Of a stretch of 6,795 nt of DNA, positions 1 through 5,714 are shown in pieces (within the stretch, counting starts at the first letter, position 1; each line of letters begins with the position of its first letter). The notes beneath the pieces were generated by a model. The model saw only the letters and a program-made list of their open reading frames with translations. It searched no databases and had not been told where the DNA came from. A program made the translations under genes and the position numbers. Origin of the DNA: Micromonosporaceae bacterium (GTDB lineage Bacteria > Actinomycetota > Actinomycetes > Mycobacteriales > Micromonosporaceae); NCBI GenBank assembly GCA_019689695.1, contig JADGHA010000236.1, positions 1 through 6,795 of the forward strand, read 5' to 3'.

Positions 1-8
1 CTCCGCAT
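1..8 (-). CDS. Possible first codons of the gene downstream of arc (dop expected)
   Basis: An ATG lies on the minus strand at 8-6, 13 nt past the arc stop codon, and could begin the next gene of the proteasome locus. In actinobacteria the depupylase/deamidase gene dop commonly follows mpa/arc. Only two full codons are visible and there is no clear Shine-Dalgarno sequence, so the identity comes from gene order alone and the start may be wrong. Confidence 0.2.
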
Positions 9-21
9 GGTGCCGGTGCCG

Positions 22-1803
22 CTACAGGTACTGGCCGGTGTTGGTGACGGTGTCGATGGACCGCCCGGACTCCGCGCCCTTGCCGCCGGAGACCAGCGTG
101 CGGATGTAGACGATCCGCTCGCCCTTCTTGCCGGAGATGCGCGCCCAGTCGTCGGGATTGGTCGTGTTGGGCAGGTCCTCGTTCTCCCGGAACTCGTCCA
201 CGCACGCGTCCAGCAGGTGCTGCAGGCGCAGGCCCTTGTGCCCGGTGGCGAGGTACTCCTTGATGGCCATCTTCTTGCCCCGGTCGACGATGTTCTGGAT
301 CATCGCGCCGGAGTTGAAGTCCTTGAAGTACAGGACCTCCTTGTCGCCGTTGGCGTACGTCACCTCGAGGAACCGGTTCTCCTCGGTCTCCGCGTACATC
401 CGCAGCACCGCGGCCTGAATCATCGCGGCCACGCACGCCTCGGCCGAGCCGCCGTGCTCGGCCAGGTCGTCCGGGTGCAGCGGCAGGTCCGGCAGGATGT
501 ACTTGGAGAAGATGTCCTTGGCCGCCTCGGCGTCCGGCCGCTCGATCTTGATCTTCACGTCCAGCCGGCCGGGGCGCAGGATGGCCGGGTCGATCATGTC
601 CTCCCGGTTGGAGGCGCCGATCACGATGACGTTCTCCAGCCCCTCCACGCCGTCGATCTCGCTGAGCAGCTGCGGGACGATGGTGTTCTCCACGTCCGAC
701 GAGACACCCGAGCCGCGGGTGCGGAACACCGAGTCCATCTCGTCGAAGAAGACGATGACCGGAGTGCCCTCGCTGGCCTTCTCCCGGGCCCGCTGGAAGA
801 TCAGCCGGATGTGCCGCTCGGTCTCGCCGACGTACTTGTTGAGCAGCTCCGGACCCTTGATGTTGAGGAAGTAGCTGGTCCGCTTCTCCTCACCGCGCTT
901 CGCGGCGATCTGCTTGGCCAGCGAGTTGGCCACCGCCTTGGCGATCAGCGTCTTGCCGCAGCCGGGCGGGCCGTAGAGCAGGACCCCCTTGGGCGGGCGC
1001 AGCTGGTGCTCGCGGAACAGATCAGCATGCAGGAAGGGCAGCTCCACCGCGTCCCGGATCTGCTCGATCTGCCGGTCCAGGCCGCCGATGTCGTGGTAAT
1101 CGACATCCGGCACCTCCTCCAGGACCAGCTCCTCGACCTCGCTCTTCGGGATGCGCTCGTACGCGTACGCCGAGCGCGGCTCGATCATGAGCGAGTCGCC
1201 GGCCCGCAGCGGAACGCCGATCAGGGTGTCGGCGAGGTGGACGATGCGCTCCTCATCGGCGTGCGAGATGACCAGCGCGCGGTCGGGCGGACCGCCGTCC
1301 GGGCCCTCCAGCACCTCCTTGAGCATGACCACCTCGCCGGTGCGCTCGAAACCGAGCGCGTCGACGACGTTCAACGCGTCGTTGAGCAGGACCTCCTGGC
1401 CACGCCGGAGGCTATTCACGTCGAGCGACGGCGAGACCGCCACCCGCAGCTTGCGACCGCCGGTGAAGACGTCGACAGTGCCGTCCTCGTGCTTGCCGAG
1501 GAACACGCCGTAGCCGCTGGGCGGCTGGGCGAGCCGGTCGATCTCCTCCTTGAGCGTGACAATCTGCGCCCGGGCTTCCTTGAGGGTCGCCACCAGCCGC
1601 TCGTTGTTCTCCATCAACCGGGCTAGCTGGGCCTGGGTGGCGGAGAGCCGCTCCTCCAGCTGACGCACGTGTCGAGGGCTCTCGGTCAGCTTGCGCCGCA
1701 CCAGGGCGAGCTCCTCTTGCAGGAACGCGACCTGGGTGGAGAGATCGTGGGCCTCCTTCTCCCACCGTGCGGCGCGCGCATCCGCGTCGTCGCTGCGTGC
1801 CAC
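22..1803 (-). CDS. arc: Proteasome-associated AAA ATPase (Mpa/ARC)
   Basis: Hexameric AAA unfoldase that recognises Pup-tagged proteins and threads them into the 20S proteasome in the cytoplasm. The 593-aa length fits the family (about 590-610). Residues about 13-92 form the heptad-rich coiled coil that binds Pup, followed by the OB-fold region (about 95-235). The AAA domain shows Walker A GPPGCGKT at 278-285, a Tyr-Val-Gly pore loop at 324-326, Walker B with Asp354-Glu355, and an arginine-finger segment with Arg410 and Arg413. The C-terminus is Gln-Tyr-Leu, the tail that inserts between proteasome alpha subunits. The start is GTG 1803, six bases after a GGAGG core. All expected motifs are present, so the gene looks intact and functional. 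It is transcribed away from the ferredoxin gene and probably leads into dop and pup beyond the left edge. Identity is nearly certain from family knowledge. Confidence 0.97.
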   Translation of the reverse strand: MARSDDADARAARWEKEAHDLSTQVAFLQEELALVRRKLTESPRHVRQLEERLSATQAQLARLMENNERLVATLKEARAQIVTLKEEIDRLAQPPSGYGVFLGKHEDGTVDVFTGGRKLRVAVSPSLDVNSLRRGQEVLLNDALNVVDALGFERTGEVVMLKEVLEGPDGGPPDRALVISHADEERIVHLADTLIGVPLRAGDSLMIEPRSAYAYERIPKSEVEELVLEEVPDVDYHDIGGLDRQIEQIRDAVELPFLHADLFREHQLRPPKGVLLYGPPGCGKTLIAKAVANSLAKQIAAKRGEEKRTSYFLNIKGPELLNKYVGETERHIRLIFQRAREKASEGTPVIVFFDEMDSVFRTRGSGVSSDVENTIVPQLLSEIDGVEGLENVIVIGASNREDMIDPAILRPGRLDVKIKIERPDAEAAKDIFSKYILPDLPLHPDDLAEHGGSAEACVAAMIQAAVLRMYAETEENRFLEVTYANGDKEVLYFKDFNSGAMIQNIVDRGKKMAIKEYLATGHKGLRLQHLLDACVDEFRENEDLPNTTNPDDWARISGKKGERIVYIRTLVSGGKGAESGRSIDTVTNTGQYL

Positions 1804-1807
1804 GTCC

Positions 1808-1816
1808 CACCTCCCC
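1808..1816 (-). promoter_or_regulatory. Ribosome binding site of arc
   Basis: On the minus strand this reads GGGGAGGTG, a strong anti-16S match with its GGAGG core six bases before the GTG at 1803. It fixes the arc start. Confidence 0.75.
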
Positions 1817-1839
1817 GGGGGTTGAACCTCGTGCTTCCA

Positions 1840-1845
1840 ACACTA
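1840..1845 (-). promoter_or_regulatory. Candidate -10 box for arc
   Basis: The minus strand reads TAGTGT, matching the actinobacterial TAnnnT form, 36 bases before the arc start codon. No convincing -35 hexamer lies 16-18 bases upstream. A second TAnnnT (TAGGTT, 1871-1866) with a TTGAGT at 1892-1887 but only a 15-base spacer is an alternative. Neither can be decided from sequence alone. Confidence 0.3.
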
Positions 1846-1857
1846 ACTGCTGAGGGG

Positions 1858-1903
1858 CTCGATCGAACCTACCCGGCGGACCCGTCACTCAAGCTTGATC
1901 GAG
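1858..1903. repeat. Spaced inverted repeat in the arc upstream region
   Basis: CTCGATC at 1858-1864 and GATCGAG at 1897-1903 are perfect 7-base inverted arms separated by 32 bases. The right arm overlaps a 10-base perfect palindrome, TCAAGCTTGA, at 1889-1898. The arms flank the candidate upstream arc promoter. This could be an operator or coincidence. Confidence 0.3.
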
Positions 1904-1946
1904 TGGAAACAACGTGCCGGCCGCTTCGGGCCGCCGGCCGGGGCCG

Positions 1947-1977
1947 GGTGTCGCCGGGTGGGGCTCGGTGTCGCCGG
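1947..1977. repeat. Two exact 11-bp direct repeats upstream of the ferredoxin gene
   Basis: GGTGTCGCCGG occurs at 1947-1957 and again at 1967-1977, exactly 20 bp apart start to start, about two helical turns. The second copy begins where a -35 element would sit for the candidate -10 at 1990. The placement suits a regulator binding two sites on one DNA face, but no regulator is identified. Confidence 0.45.
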
Positions 1978-1989
1978 ACCGGTCTCGGG

Positions 1990-1995
1990 TACGGT
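1990..1995 (+). promoter_or_regulatory. Candidate -10 box for the ferredoxin gene
   Basis: TACGGT fits TAnnnT and is preceded by a G/C-only triplet. It would give a transcript start near 2002 and a leader of about 43 nt. The hexamer 17 bases upstream is GGTGTC, not a canonical -35, so activation or a non-housekeeping sigma factor is possible. Confidence 0.3.
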
Positions 1996-2030
1996 CGGGC
2001 AAGGGATACCACCGGATCGCCGGGACTAAA

Positions 2031-2040
2031 CGAGAGGGGG
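2031..2040 (+). promoter_or_regulatory. Ribosome binding site of the ferredoxin gene
   Basis: The purine run CGAGAGGGGG ends five bases before GTG 2046. It selects this start over in-frame ATG and GTG codons up to 130 nt upstream, which would add an implausible leader peptide. Confidence 0.65.
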
Positions 2041-2045
2041 CTGCC

Positions 2046-2396
2046 GTGTCAGGGGAATCCGAGTCGGACCTGGATGCGGGCGAGGGCGCCATCGGGCAGC
2101 TTCGGGTCTGGGTGGACCAGGACCTCTGCACCGGTGACGGGCTGTGCGTGCAGTACGCGCCCGAGGTCTTCGAGTTCGACGTGGATGGCCTGGCCTACGT
2201 CAAGGACGGCGCCGGCGAACTGCTCACCGCCCCCGGCAGCCGCGTCGACGTGCCCGAACACCTGTGCCGGGACGTGCTCGACGCGGCCCGGGAGTGCCCC
2301 GGCGAGTGCATCCACGTGCTGCGCCGGGTCGACGGCGTCGAGATCGCCGGGCCCGACGCGGTCGATTCCACGACCGCCGGGCCCGCCGCGGCATGA
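2046..2396 (+). CDS. Single-cluster ferredoxin with Cys-x2-Asp-x2-Cys motif
   Basis: Small cytoplasmic electron carrier of 116 aa. A short acidic leader (1-19) precedes a ferredoxin domain (about 20-98). Cluster ligands are Cys28, Cys34 and Cys84 followed by Pro, so one canonical Cys is missing; its position holds Asp31. In Pyrococcus furiosus ferredoxin an Asp in this position ligates a [4Fe-4S] cluster, and the surrounding sequence (Val-Asp-Gln-Asp before the first Cys, Pro-x-Val-Phe-Glu after) is similar as I recall it. A [3Fe-4S] form, as in P450-partner ferredoxins, is equally possible. Cys74 and Cys88 are extra cysteines; Cys88 falls where most relatives have Ala. The C-terminal 15 residues are low complexity. 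No reductase or P450 gene is in the window, so the redox partner is unknown. It is divergent from arc and convergent with trmI. The family is secure; the cluster type is inferred. Confidence 0.9.
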   Translation: MSGESESDLDAGEGAIGQLRVWVDQDLCTGDGLCVQYAPEVFEFDVDGLAYVKDGAGELLTAPGSRVDVPEHLCRDVLDAARECPGECIHVLRRVDGVEIAGPDAVDSTTAGPAAA

Positions 2397-2400
2397 GGCC

Positions 2401-2419
2401 GGCGTGAGGCCGGCACGCC
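2401..2419. terminator. Stem-loop between convergent ferredoxin and trmI genes
   Basis: GGCGTG at 2401-2406 pairs perfectly with CACGCC at 2414-2419 across a 7-base loop, starting four bases after the ferredoxin stop. There is no T-tract on either strand. Hairpins without a U-tract are often proposed as terminators in GC-rich actinobacteria, and the 52-bp convergent gap (2397-2448) is the natural place. The gap also contains the repeated decamer TGAGGCCGGC (2394-2403 and 2405-2414). Confidence 0.4.
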
Positions 2420-2448
2420 ACGAGCGGCCGGCGGGCGTGAGGTAAGTC

Positions 2449-3438
2449 TCACACCCCGGACGGCCCCGCGGCATCCGGGCCGGACGGCCCCCCATCGCCA
2501 CGGCGCCGGGCGTACGCTTCGGCCCCCTTGCTCGGCTTGCGGCGCCGCGGCGGCGCGGTGACCCCGGGCGCCAGCCGGCGGGTGCTGACCAGGAACGCGG
2601 TGTGCCCGATCATCCGGTGGTCCGGGCGGACCGCCAGCCCGTCGGCGTGCCAGTCGCGCACCAGCGACTCCCAGGCCCGCGGCTCGGTGAAGCCGCCACG
2701 CGCGCGCAGGGCCTCCACCAGCTCGGACAGCTGCGGCGTGGTGGCCACGTACCCGATCAGCACGCCGCCGGGCACCAGGGTCCGCTCGACCATGTCGAGC
2801 ACCTCCCACGGGGCGAGCATGTCCAGCACGATGCGGTCGAAGCGACCCTCGGCGGTGGCCACGTCGCCCACGTGCAGCCGCCAGGCGGGATGCGGCCCGC
2901 CGAAGTAGGCAGCCACGTTGCGCTCGGCGATCCGGGCGAACTCCTCGCGCAGCTCGTACGAGTGCAGCTCGCCGCCGGGACCGACGGCGCGCAGCAACCA
3001 GCAGGCGAGCGCCCCGGAGCCGGCGCCGGCCTCGAGCACCCGGGCACCGGGGAAGATGTCCGCCATCGCCAGGATCTGTGCGGCGTCCTTGGGGTAGATC
3101 ACCTGGGCGCCGCGCGGCATGGACACTACGTAGTCGGCCAGCAGCGGCCGCAGCGCCAGGTATGCGGTGCCTCCGGTGGAGGTGACCACGCTGCCCTCGG
3201 GCAGGCCGATCAGGGCGTCGTGGTCGAGCGCGCCGCGGTGGGTGTGGAAAGAGCGGCCCGGCTCCAGGACGATCGTGTGCATCCGCCCTTTCGGGTCGGT
3301 CAGCTGGACCCGGTCGCCCGGCCGGAACGGGCCGGACCGCACCACCGGCGCGAGCTCGGCTCGCGTCGGCTCGCACACCCCCCGGCCGTCCGGTCGACCG
3401 TCAGCCGCCGGCGCGGCGCGGTCAGCGGCCTCCCTCAC
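2449..3438 (-). CDS. trmI: tRNA (adenine-58-N1)-methyltransferase TrmI
   Basis: Class I SAM-dependent enzyme that makes m1A58 in the tRNA T-loop, normally as a homotetramer. The product is 329 aa; the M. tuberculosis relative (Rv2118c) is about 280. Visible family features are Gly-Pro-Phe at 36-38 opening the N-terminal beta domain, Ile-Tyr-Pro-Lys-Asp at 114-118, SAM motif I with GAGSG at 138-142, acidic Glu162 after it, and the motif IV region Leu-Asp-Met-Leu-Ala-Pro-Trp at 205-211 with Asp206. Extra length is an N-terminal extension of about 33 residues and a C-terminal tail from about 288 that is basic, then Gly/Pro/Ser-rich. GTG 3438 overlaps the upstream protease stop as GTGA, implying translational coupling; an in-frame GTG at 3378 would give 309 aa. 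It is last in the block and may be dispensable or stress-linked; the sequence does not say. Confidence 0.95.
   Translation of the reverse strand: MREAADRAAPAADGRPDGRGVCEPTRAELAPVVRSGPFRPGDRVQLTDPKGRMHTIVLEPGRSFHTHRGALDHDALIGLPEGSVVTSTGGTAYLALRPLLADYVVSMPRGAQVIYPKDAAQILAMADIFPGARVLEAGAGSGALACWLLRAVGPGGELHSYELREEFARIAERNVAAYFGGPHPAWRLHVGDVATAEGRFDRIVLDMLAPWEVLDMVERTLVPGGVLIGYVATTPQLSELVEALRARGGFTEPRAWESLVRDWHADGLAVRPDHRMIGHTAFLVSTRRLAPGVTAPPRRRKPSKGAEAYARRRGDGGPSGPDAAGPSGV
2456..2491. repeat. In-frame 12-bp direct repeat in the trmI 3' end
   Basis: CCGGACGGCCCC occurs at 2456-2467 and 2480-2491, 24 bp apart (8 codons), encoding Gly-Pro-Ser-Gly twice near the C-terminus of TrmI. It appears to be a small internal duplication in a disordered tail. 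Confidence 0.5.
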
Positions 3439-4586
3439 CGGGCAGGTCCCCGGGGTTCGAGCAGCTGGGCCAGGTCGGCGATGTGCAGTACGCCAACGAT
3501 GTCCTGCCCGGTCGTCACCAGGTACTCACTGCCGGGATCGGCCTGCACCGCCCGGATCACCTCCTCACCGCGCAACCCGGACGGGATCGCCCGGATCCCC
3601 TCCAGCCCGCGGGAGACCGCGTCCACCGCCACCCAGGGGCGACGCTCCACCGGGACCGCCTCGGCCGCAGCCGGCTGCACCAGGCCGACCAGCCGGCCGG
3701 CCGAGTCGGCCACCGCCAGCGCGGCGCGCGCCGGGCCCGTCTCGGCGGCCCGCCGCTGCGCCTCGGCCAGCGGCGTGCCGGTGGGCACCACGAACACCGG
3801 ACGGGCCAGCCGGAGCAGGTCGATCAGGGGGAACCGGGAGCTGATCCTAGCCAGCCGGATGGCCTGGGTCGCGCCCTGCCAGAGGGTGACCGCGACCAGC
3901 GTTATGAAGATCATGCCGAATGCGGAGAGGACCCGGCTGGCGTACAGGGTCAGCGCCGCCACGCCGGTGACCACCGCGACCACCCGCCCGCTCCAGCCGG
4001 CGACCAGGGTGCCCAGGTGCCGGTTGCGGCTGACCGCCCAGACCCCGGCGCGCAGCGCCCGCCCGCCGTCCAGTGGCAGCCCGGGCAGGGCGTTGAACAC
4101 CGCCACCACGGTGTTGCTCACCGCCAGCTGCAGGGCCAGCTGGTGCAGCAGGGTGCCGCTGCTGGCGACCATGGTGATCCCGGCCGCACCGGCACCGAGC
4201 ACCAGCGAGACCGCCGGCCCGGCAAGCGACACCAGCAGCTCGACCCCTGGCCGCGGGGCGTCGCGATCCATCTCGGTGTACCCGCCGAGCAGCTCCAGGG
4301 TGATCCCGCGCACGCCGATGCCGTACCGCCGGGCGGTCAGCGCGTGCCCCAGCTCGTGCAGGAGCACGGAGACCAGCAGGCAGACCACGAAGCCGAAGCC
4401 GACCAGGTAGCTCGCCCCCGGGCTCAGGTCCAGCGTCCGCCGGACCAGCTGCCCATAGGCGAGGGTGACCAGGGCGGCGAGCACCAGCCAGGACGCGTTG
4501 AGGTAAACCGGCACACCGAACACCCGGCCCACGGCTACCCCCGGACGGCGGCCCGGGCGGGGTGAACGGTCGGCGTTGTCCTCCAC
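3435..4586 (-). CDS. Site-2 protease (M50, SpoIVFB/Rip3 type) with C-terminal CBS pair
   Basis: Integral membrane zinc metalloprotease that cleaves substrates within or near the membrane, usually releasing an anti-sigma factor or other regulator. With the start at GTG 4586 it is 383 aa. Hydrophobic segments lie at about 32-51, 58-77, 114-140, 147-170, 197-217 and 219-240. The zinc motif HELGH is at 77-81 at the end of the second segment, and the third ligand Asp173 sits in Leu-Asp-Gly-Gly following Asn165-Ala-Leu-Pro. Residues about 262-377 form two CBS repeats, which in related proteins bind adenine nucleotides, so activity may respond to energy status. There is no PDZ domain. The stop overlaps the trmI start. 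An alternative GTG 4631 overlaps the upstream stop as GTGA and adds 15 residues; I prefer 4586 because a TAGCAT box lies 7 nt before it and the added residues are not family-like. The substrate is unknown; no sigma/anti-sigma pair is in the window. Confidence 0.93.
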   Translation of the reverse strand: MEDNADRSPRPGRRPGVAVGRVFGVPVYLNASWLVLAALVTLAYGQLVRRTLDLSPGASYLVGFGFVVCLLVSVLLHELGHALTARRYGIGVRGITLELLGGYTEMDRDAPRPGVELLVSLAGPAVSLVLGAGAAGITMVASSGTLLHQLALQLAVSNTVVAVFNALPGLPLDGGRALRAGVWAVSRNRHLGTLVAGWSGRVVAVVTGVAALTLYASRVLSAFGMIFITLVAVTLWQGATQAIRLARISSRFPLIDLLRLARPVFVVPTGTPLAEAQRRAAETGPARAALAVADSAGRLVGLVQPAAAEAVPVERRPWVAVDAVSRGLEGIRAIPSGLRGEEVIRAVQADPGSEYLVTTGQDIVGVLHIADLAQLLEPRGPAR

Positions 4587-4593
4587 TGTTGCG

Positions 4594-4599
4594 ATGCTA
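4594..4599 (-). promoter_or_regulatory. Candidate -10 box for leaderless site-2 protease transcript
   Basis: The minus strand reads TAGCAT, then seven bases, then GTG 4586. This is the geometry of leaderless actinobacterial genes, where transcription starts at the first base of the start codon. No good -35 is seen 16-18 bases upstream and no Shine-Dalgarno precedes the GTG. It would allow the protease and trmI to be expressed apart from the two upstream genes. Confidence 0.45.
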
Positions 4600-4627
4600 C
4601 GGGTTGGCGGCCGGGACCGGATCGCCG

Positions 4628-4927
4628 TCACGCCTGCGGTTGTCCGCCGGCCGGGCCCGGCGGCGCGGCAGCCAGGCCCGGTGGCGCGGCGGCCAGCGCG
4701 GCGTGGATGGCATCGACCAGCGCCAGCGCCGACTGCTCGGTCAGCTCCACCGCCACCCGGGCGGCGGGCCCCAGGTCGGGGTTGGCGAAGTCAATGTTGA
4801 CGGTATGGCCGTACGGGGCGTGGTACGGGTGATCGACGTACACGGCGGCGTGGCGCAGCGAGAACCAGCCGGCCGGTCCCTTGCCGCTGCCGTCGACGGG
4901 AACCGTCTCGGTGACGTACGTGCACAT
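4628..4927 (-). CDS. Small conserved DUF6295-like protein
   Basis: A 99-aa protein with no signal peptide or membrane segment. It begins Met-Cys-Thr-Tyr, continues with Gly-Ser-Gly-Lys-Gly (13-17) and Gly-Trp-Phe (20-22), then a block with Tyr30, His33-Pro34, His36 and His41 leading to Asn-Ile-Asp-Phe (44-47), and ends in a predicted helix (about 62-79) and an Ala/Pro-rich tail. I recognise this from memory as the DUF6295 family of actinobacteria; no function is known to me. The conserved Cys2 and several His residues would permit metal binding, which is speculation. The start is ATG 4927, with GAGGGGG (4938-4932) overlapping the hydrolase stop codon 9 nt upstream, so translation is probably coupled. 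Its own stop overlaps an alternative GTG start of the site-2 protease. It probably works with the adjacent hydrolase. Confidence 0.8.
   Translation of the reverse strand: MCTYVTETVPVDGSGKGPAGWFSLRHAAVYVDHPYHAPYGHTVNIDFANPDLGPAARVAVELTEQSALALVDAIHAALAAAPPGLAAAPPGPAGGQPQA
4655..4696. repeat. 21-bp tandem repeat in the 3' end of the DUF6295-like gene
   Basis: Two adjacent 21-bp units (4655-4675 and 4676-4696) match at 19 of 21 positions. They encode the repeated Ala-Ala-Pro-Pro-Gly-rich heptads at about residues 79-92. Being in frame, unit gain or loss would only change tail length. Replication slippage in GC-rich DNA is the likely origin. Confidence 0.75.
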
Positions 4928-4931
4928 GAGG

Positions 4932-4938
4932 CCCCCTC
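4932..4938 (-). promoter_or_regulatory. Ribosome binding site of the DUF6295-like gene
   Basis: GAGGGGG on the minus strand lies four bases before ATG 4927 and overlaps the TGA stop of the hydrolase gene (4939-4937), an arrangement that favours reinitiation by ribosomes finishing the upstream gene. Confidence 0.55.
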
Positions 4939-5689
4939 AGGACAGGTAGCGACCGAAGAAGTCGAAGATCCGCCGCCAGCCGTCGACCGCGGCCTGCGGC
5001 CGGTAGCTGGGCCGGTCGACGGCGAAGAAGGCGTGCCCGGCCCCCGGGTACTCGTGGAATTCGAAGGTCTTGCCCAGCCGGGTCAGCTCCGCGGCGAGCT
5101 CGGCGTTGTGCTCCGGGGACGGCGTGGAGTCCTCCGCGCCGAACAACCCCAGCAGCGGGCACCGCAGCTGATCCGCCTCGCCGATCAGCGGCCGCACCTT
5201 GAGCGGGAACCCCTCCGGCGGGGTCCCGGCGACGAACGCGCCGTAGCAGTCGACGGCCGCGTCGAACGGCAGCTTGCAGGCGGCCAGGAAGGCCTGCCGG
5301 CCGCCCGAGCAGTAGCCGATGACGCCGACCTTGCCGTTGGCCGAGGACAGGCCACGCAGGTAGCGGGCGGCCCCGGCCAGGTCGCCGAGCAGTCGGTCCT
5401 CGGGCACGCCGCCGGCGGCCCGGACCACCGCCGCCGCGTCGTCCGGACTGGCGCCGGGTGCGTCCCGCCAGTACAGGTTGGGGCAGATGGCCGCGTACCC
5501 GCCAACGGCGAACCGGCGCACGATCTCCTTGGTGGCCGCGTCGTAGCCCGGCATGTGGTGAATCACCACCACGCCGCCGAACGGGCCGGGTGCCAGCGGG
5601 CGGGCCAGGTATGCCTCGATCTGGTCGTCCTGGTGACCGGTGATGGTCACCGTCTCCGCGAGAACGGCGTCGTACACGCGGATCAACAT
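4937..5689 (-). CDS. Dienelactone hydrolase family protein
   Basis: Soluble alpha/beta hydrolase of 250 aa, the usual length for the dienelactone hydrolase family. The nucleophile elbow is Gly-Tyr-Cys127-Ser-Gly-Gly, and the rest of the triad is Asp187 (in Gly-Ala-Glu-Asp-Ser) and His219 (in Gly-Ala-Gly-His-Ala-Phe-Phe). A Cys nucleophile is typical of carboxymethylenebutenolidase. The conserved His44-His45-Met-Pro-Gly block and Pro70-Asn-Leu-Tyr are present. The true substrate is uncertain: many family members act on lactones or esters unrelated to chloroaromatic breakdown, and no catechol dioxygenase or cycloisomerase gene is nearby. It is the first gene of the minus-strand block. The ATG at 5689 has no clear Shine-Dalgarno, so a slightly downstream start (GTG codon 5 or codon 14) is possible; residues from about 14 on are family-like. 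Confidence 0.9.
   Translation of the reverse strand: MLIRVYDAVLAETVTITGHQDDQIEAYLARPLAPGPFGGVVVIHHMPGYDAATKEIVRRFAVGGYAAICPNLYWRDAPGASPDDAAAVVRAAGGVPEDRLLGDLAGAARYLRGLSSANGKVGVIGYCSGGRQAFLAACKLPFDAAVDCYGAFVAGTPPEGFPLKVRPLIGEADQLRCPLLGLFGAEDSTPSPEHNAELAAELTRLGKTFEFHEYPGAGHAFFAVDRPSYRPQAAVDGWRRIFDFFGRYLS
5632..5651. repeat. 7-bp inverted repeat inside the 5' end of the hydrolase gene
   Basis: GGTGACC (5632-5638) and GGTCACC (5645-5651) are perfect arms around a 6-base centre, about 38-58 nt into the hydrolase coding region. It encodes the family-typical Val-Thr-Ile-Thr-Gly-His, so codon choice may explain it, though a hairpin in the early mRNA is possible. Confidence 0.4.
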
Positions 5690-5714
5690 AGCGAAGTTCG
5701 TCGGACCCGTCGCT

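Noticed and set aside
7..1626. 539-codon open frame on the plus strand opposite arc
   Set aside because: It mirrors the arc codons in a GC-rich genome; the product is Val/Leu/Asp/Gln/Arg-rich low complexity with no recognisable domain, while the minus strand encodes a complete AAA ATPase.
1918..1933. CGGCC-GCTTCG-GGCCG hairpin upstream of the ferredoxin gene
   Set aside because: It sits in a very GC-rich stretch with several equally good alternative pairings and upstream of the candidate transcript start; no attenuator or riboswitch structure can be supported.
2437..2452. Palindrome GTGAGG-TAAG-TCTCAC at the trmI stop, faintly like an iron-regulator (IdeR/DtxR) box
   Set aside because: It matches the consensus poorly and lies between the 3' ends of convergent genes, where an operator would have no promoter to control; at most it adds to transcription termination.
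2195..3376. 393-codon minus-strand frame overlapping trmI and the ferredoxin
   Set aside because: Same strand as trmI but a different frame, Arg/Ala/Gly-rich without a domain; trmI motifs lie in the other frame.
2602..4410. 602-codon plus-strand frame spanning trmI and the site-2 protease
   Set aside because: It runs antisense across two well-defined genes, has no domain, and its composition shifts abruptly to Ser/Arg/Pro-rich; a typical third-position GC artefact.
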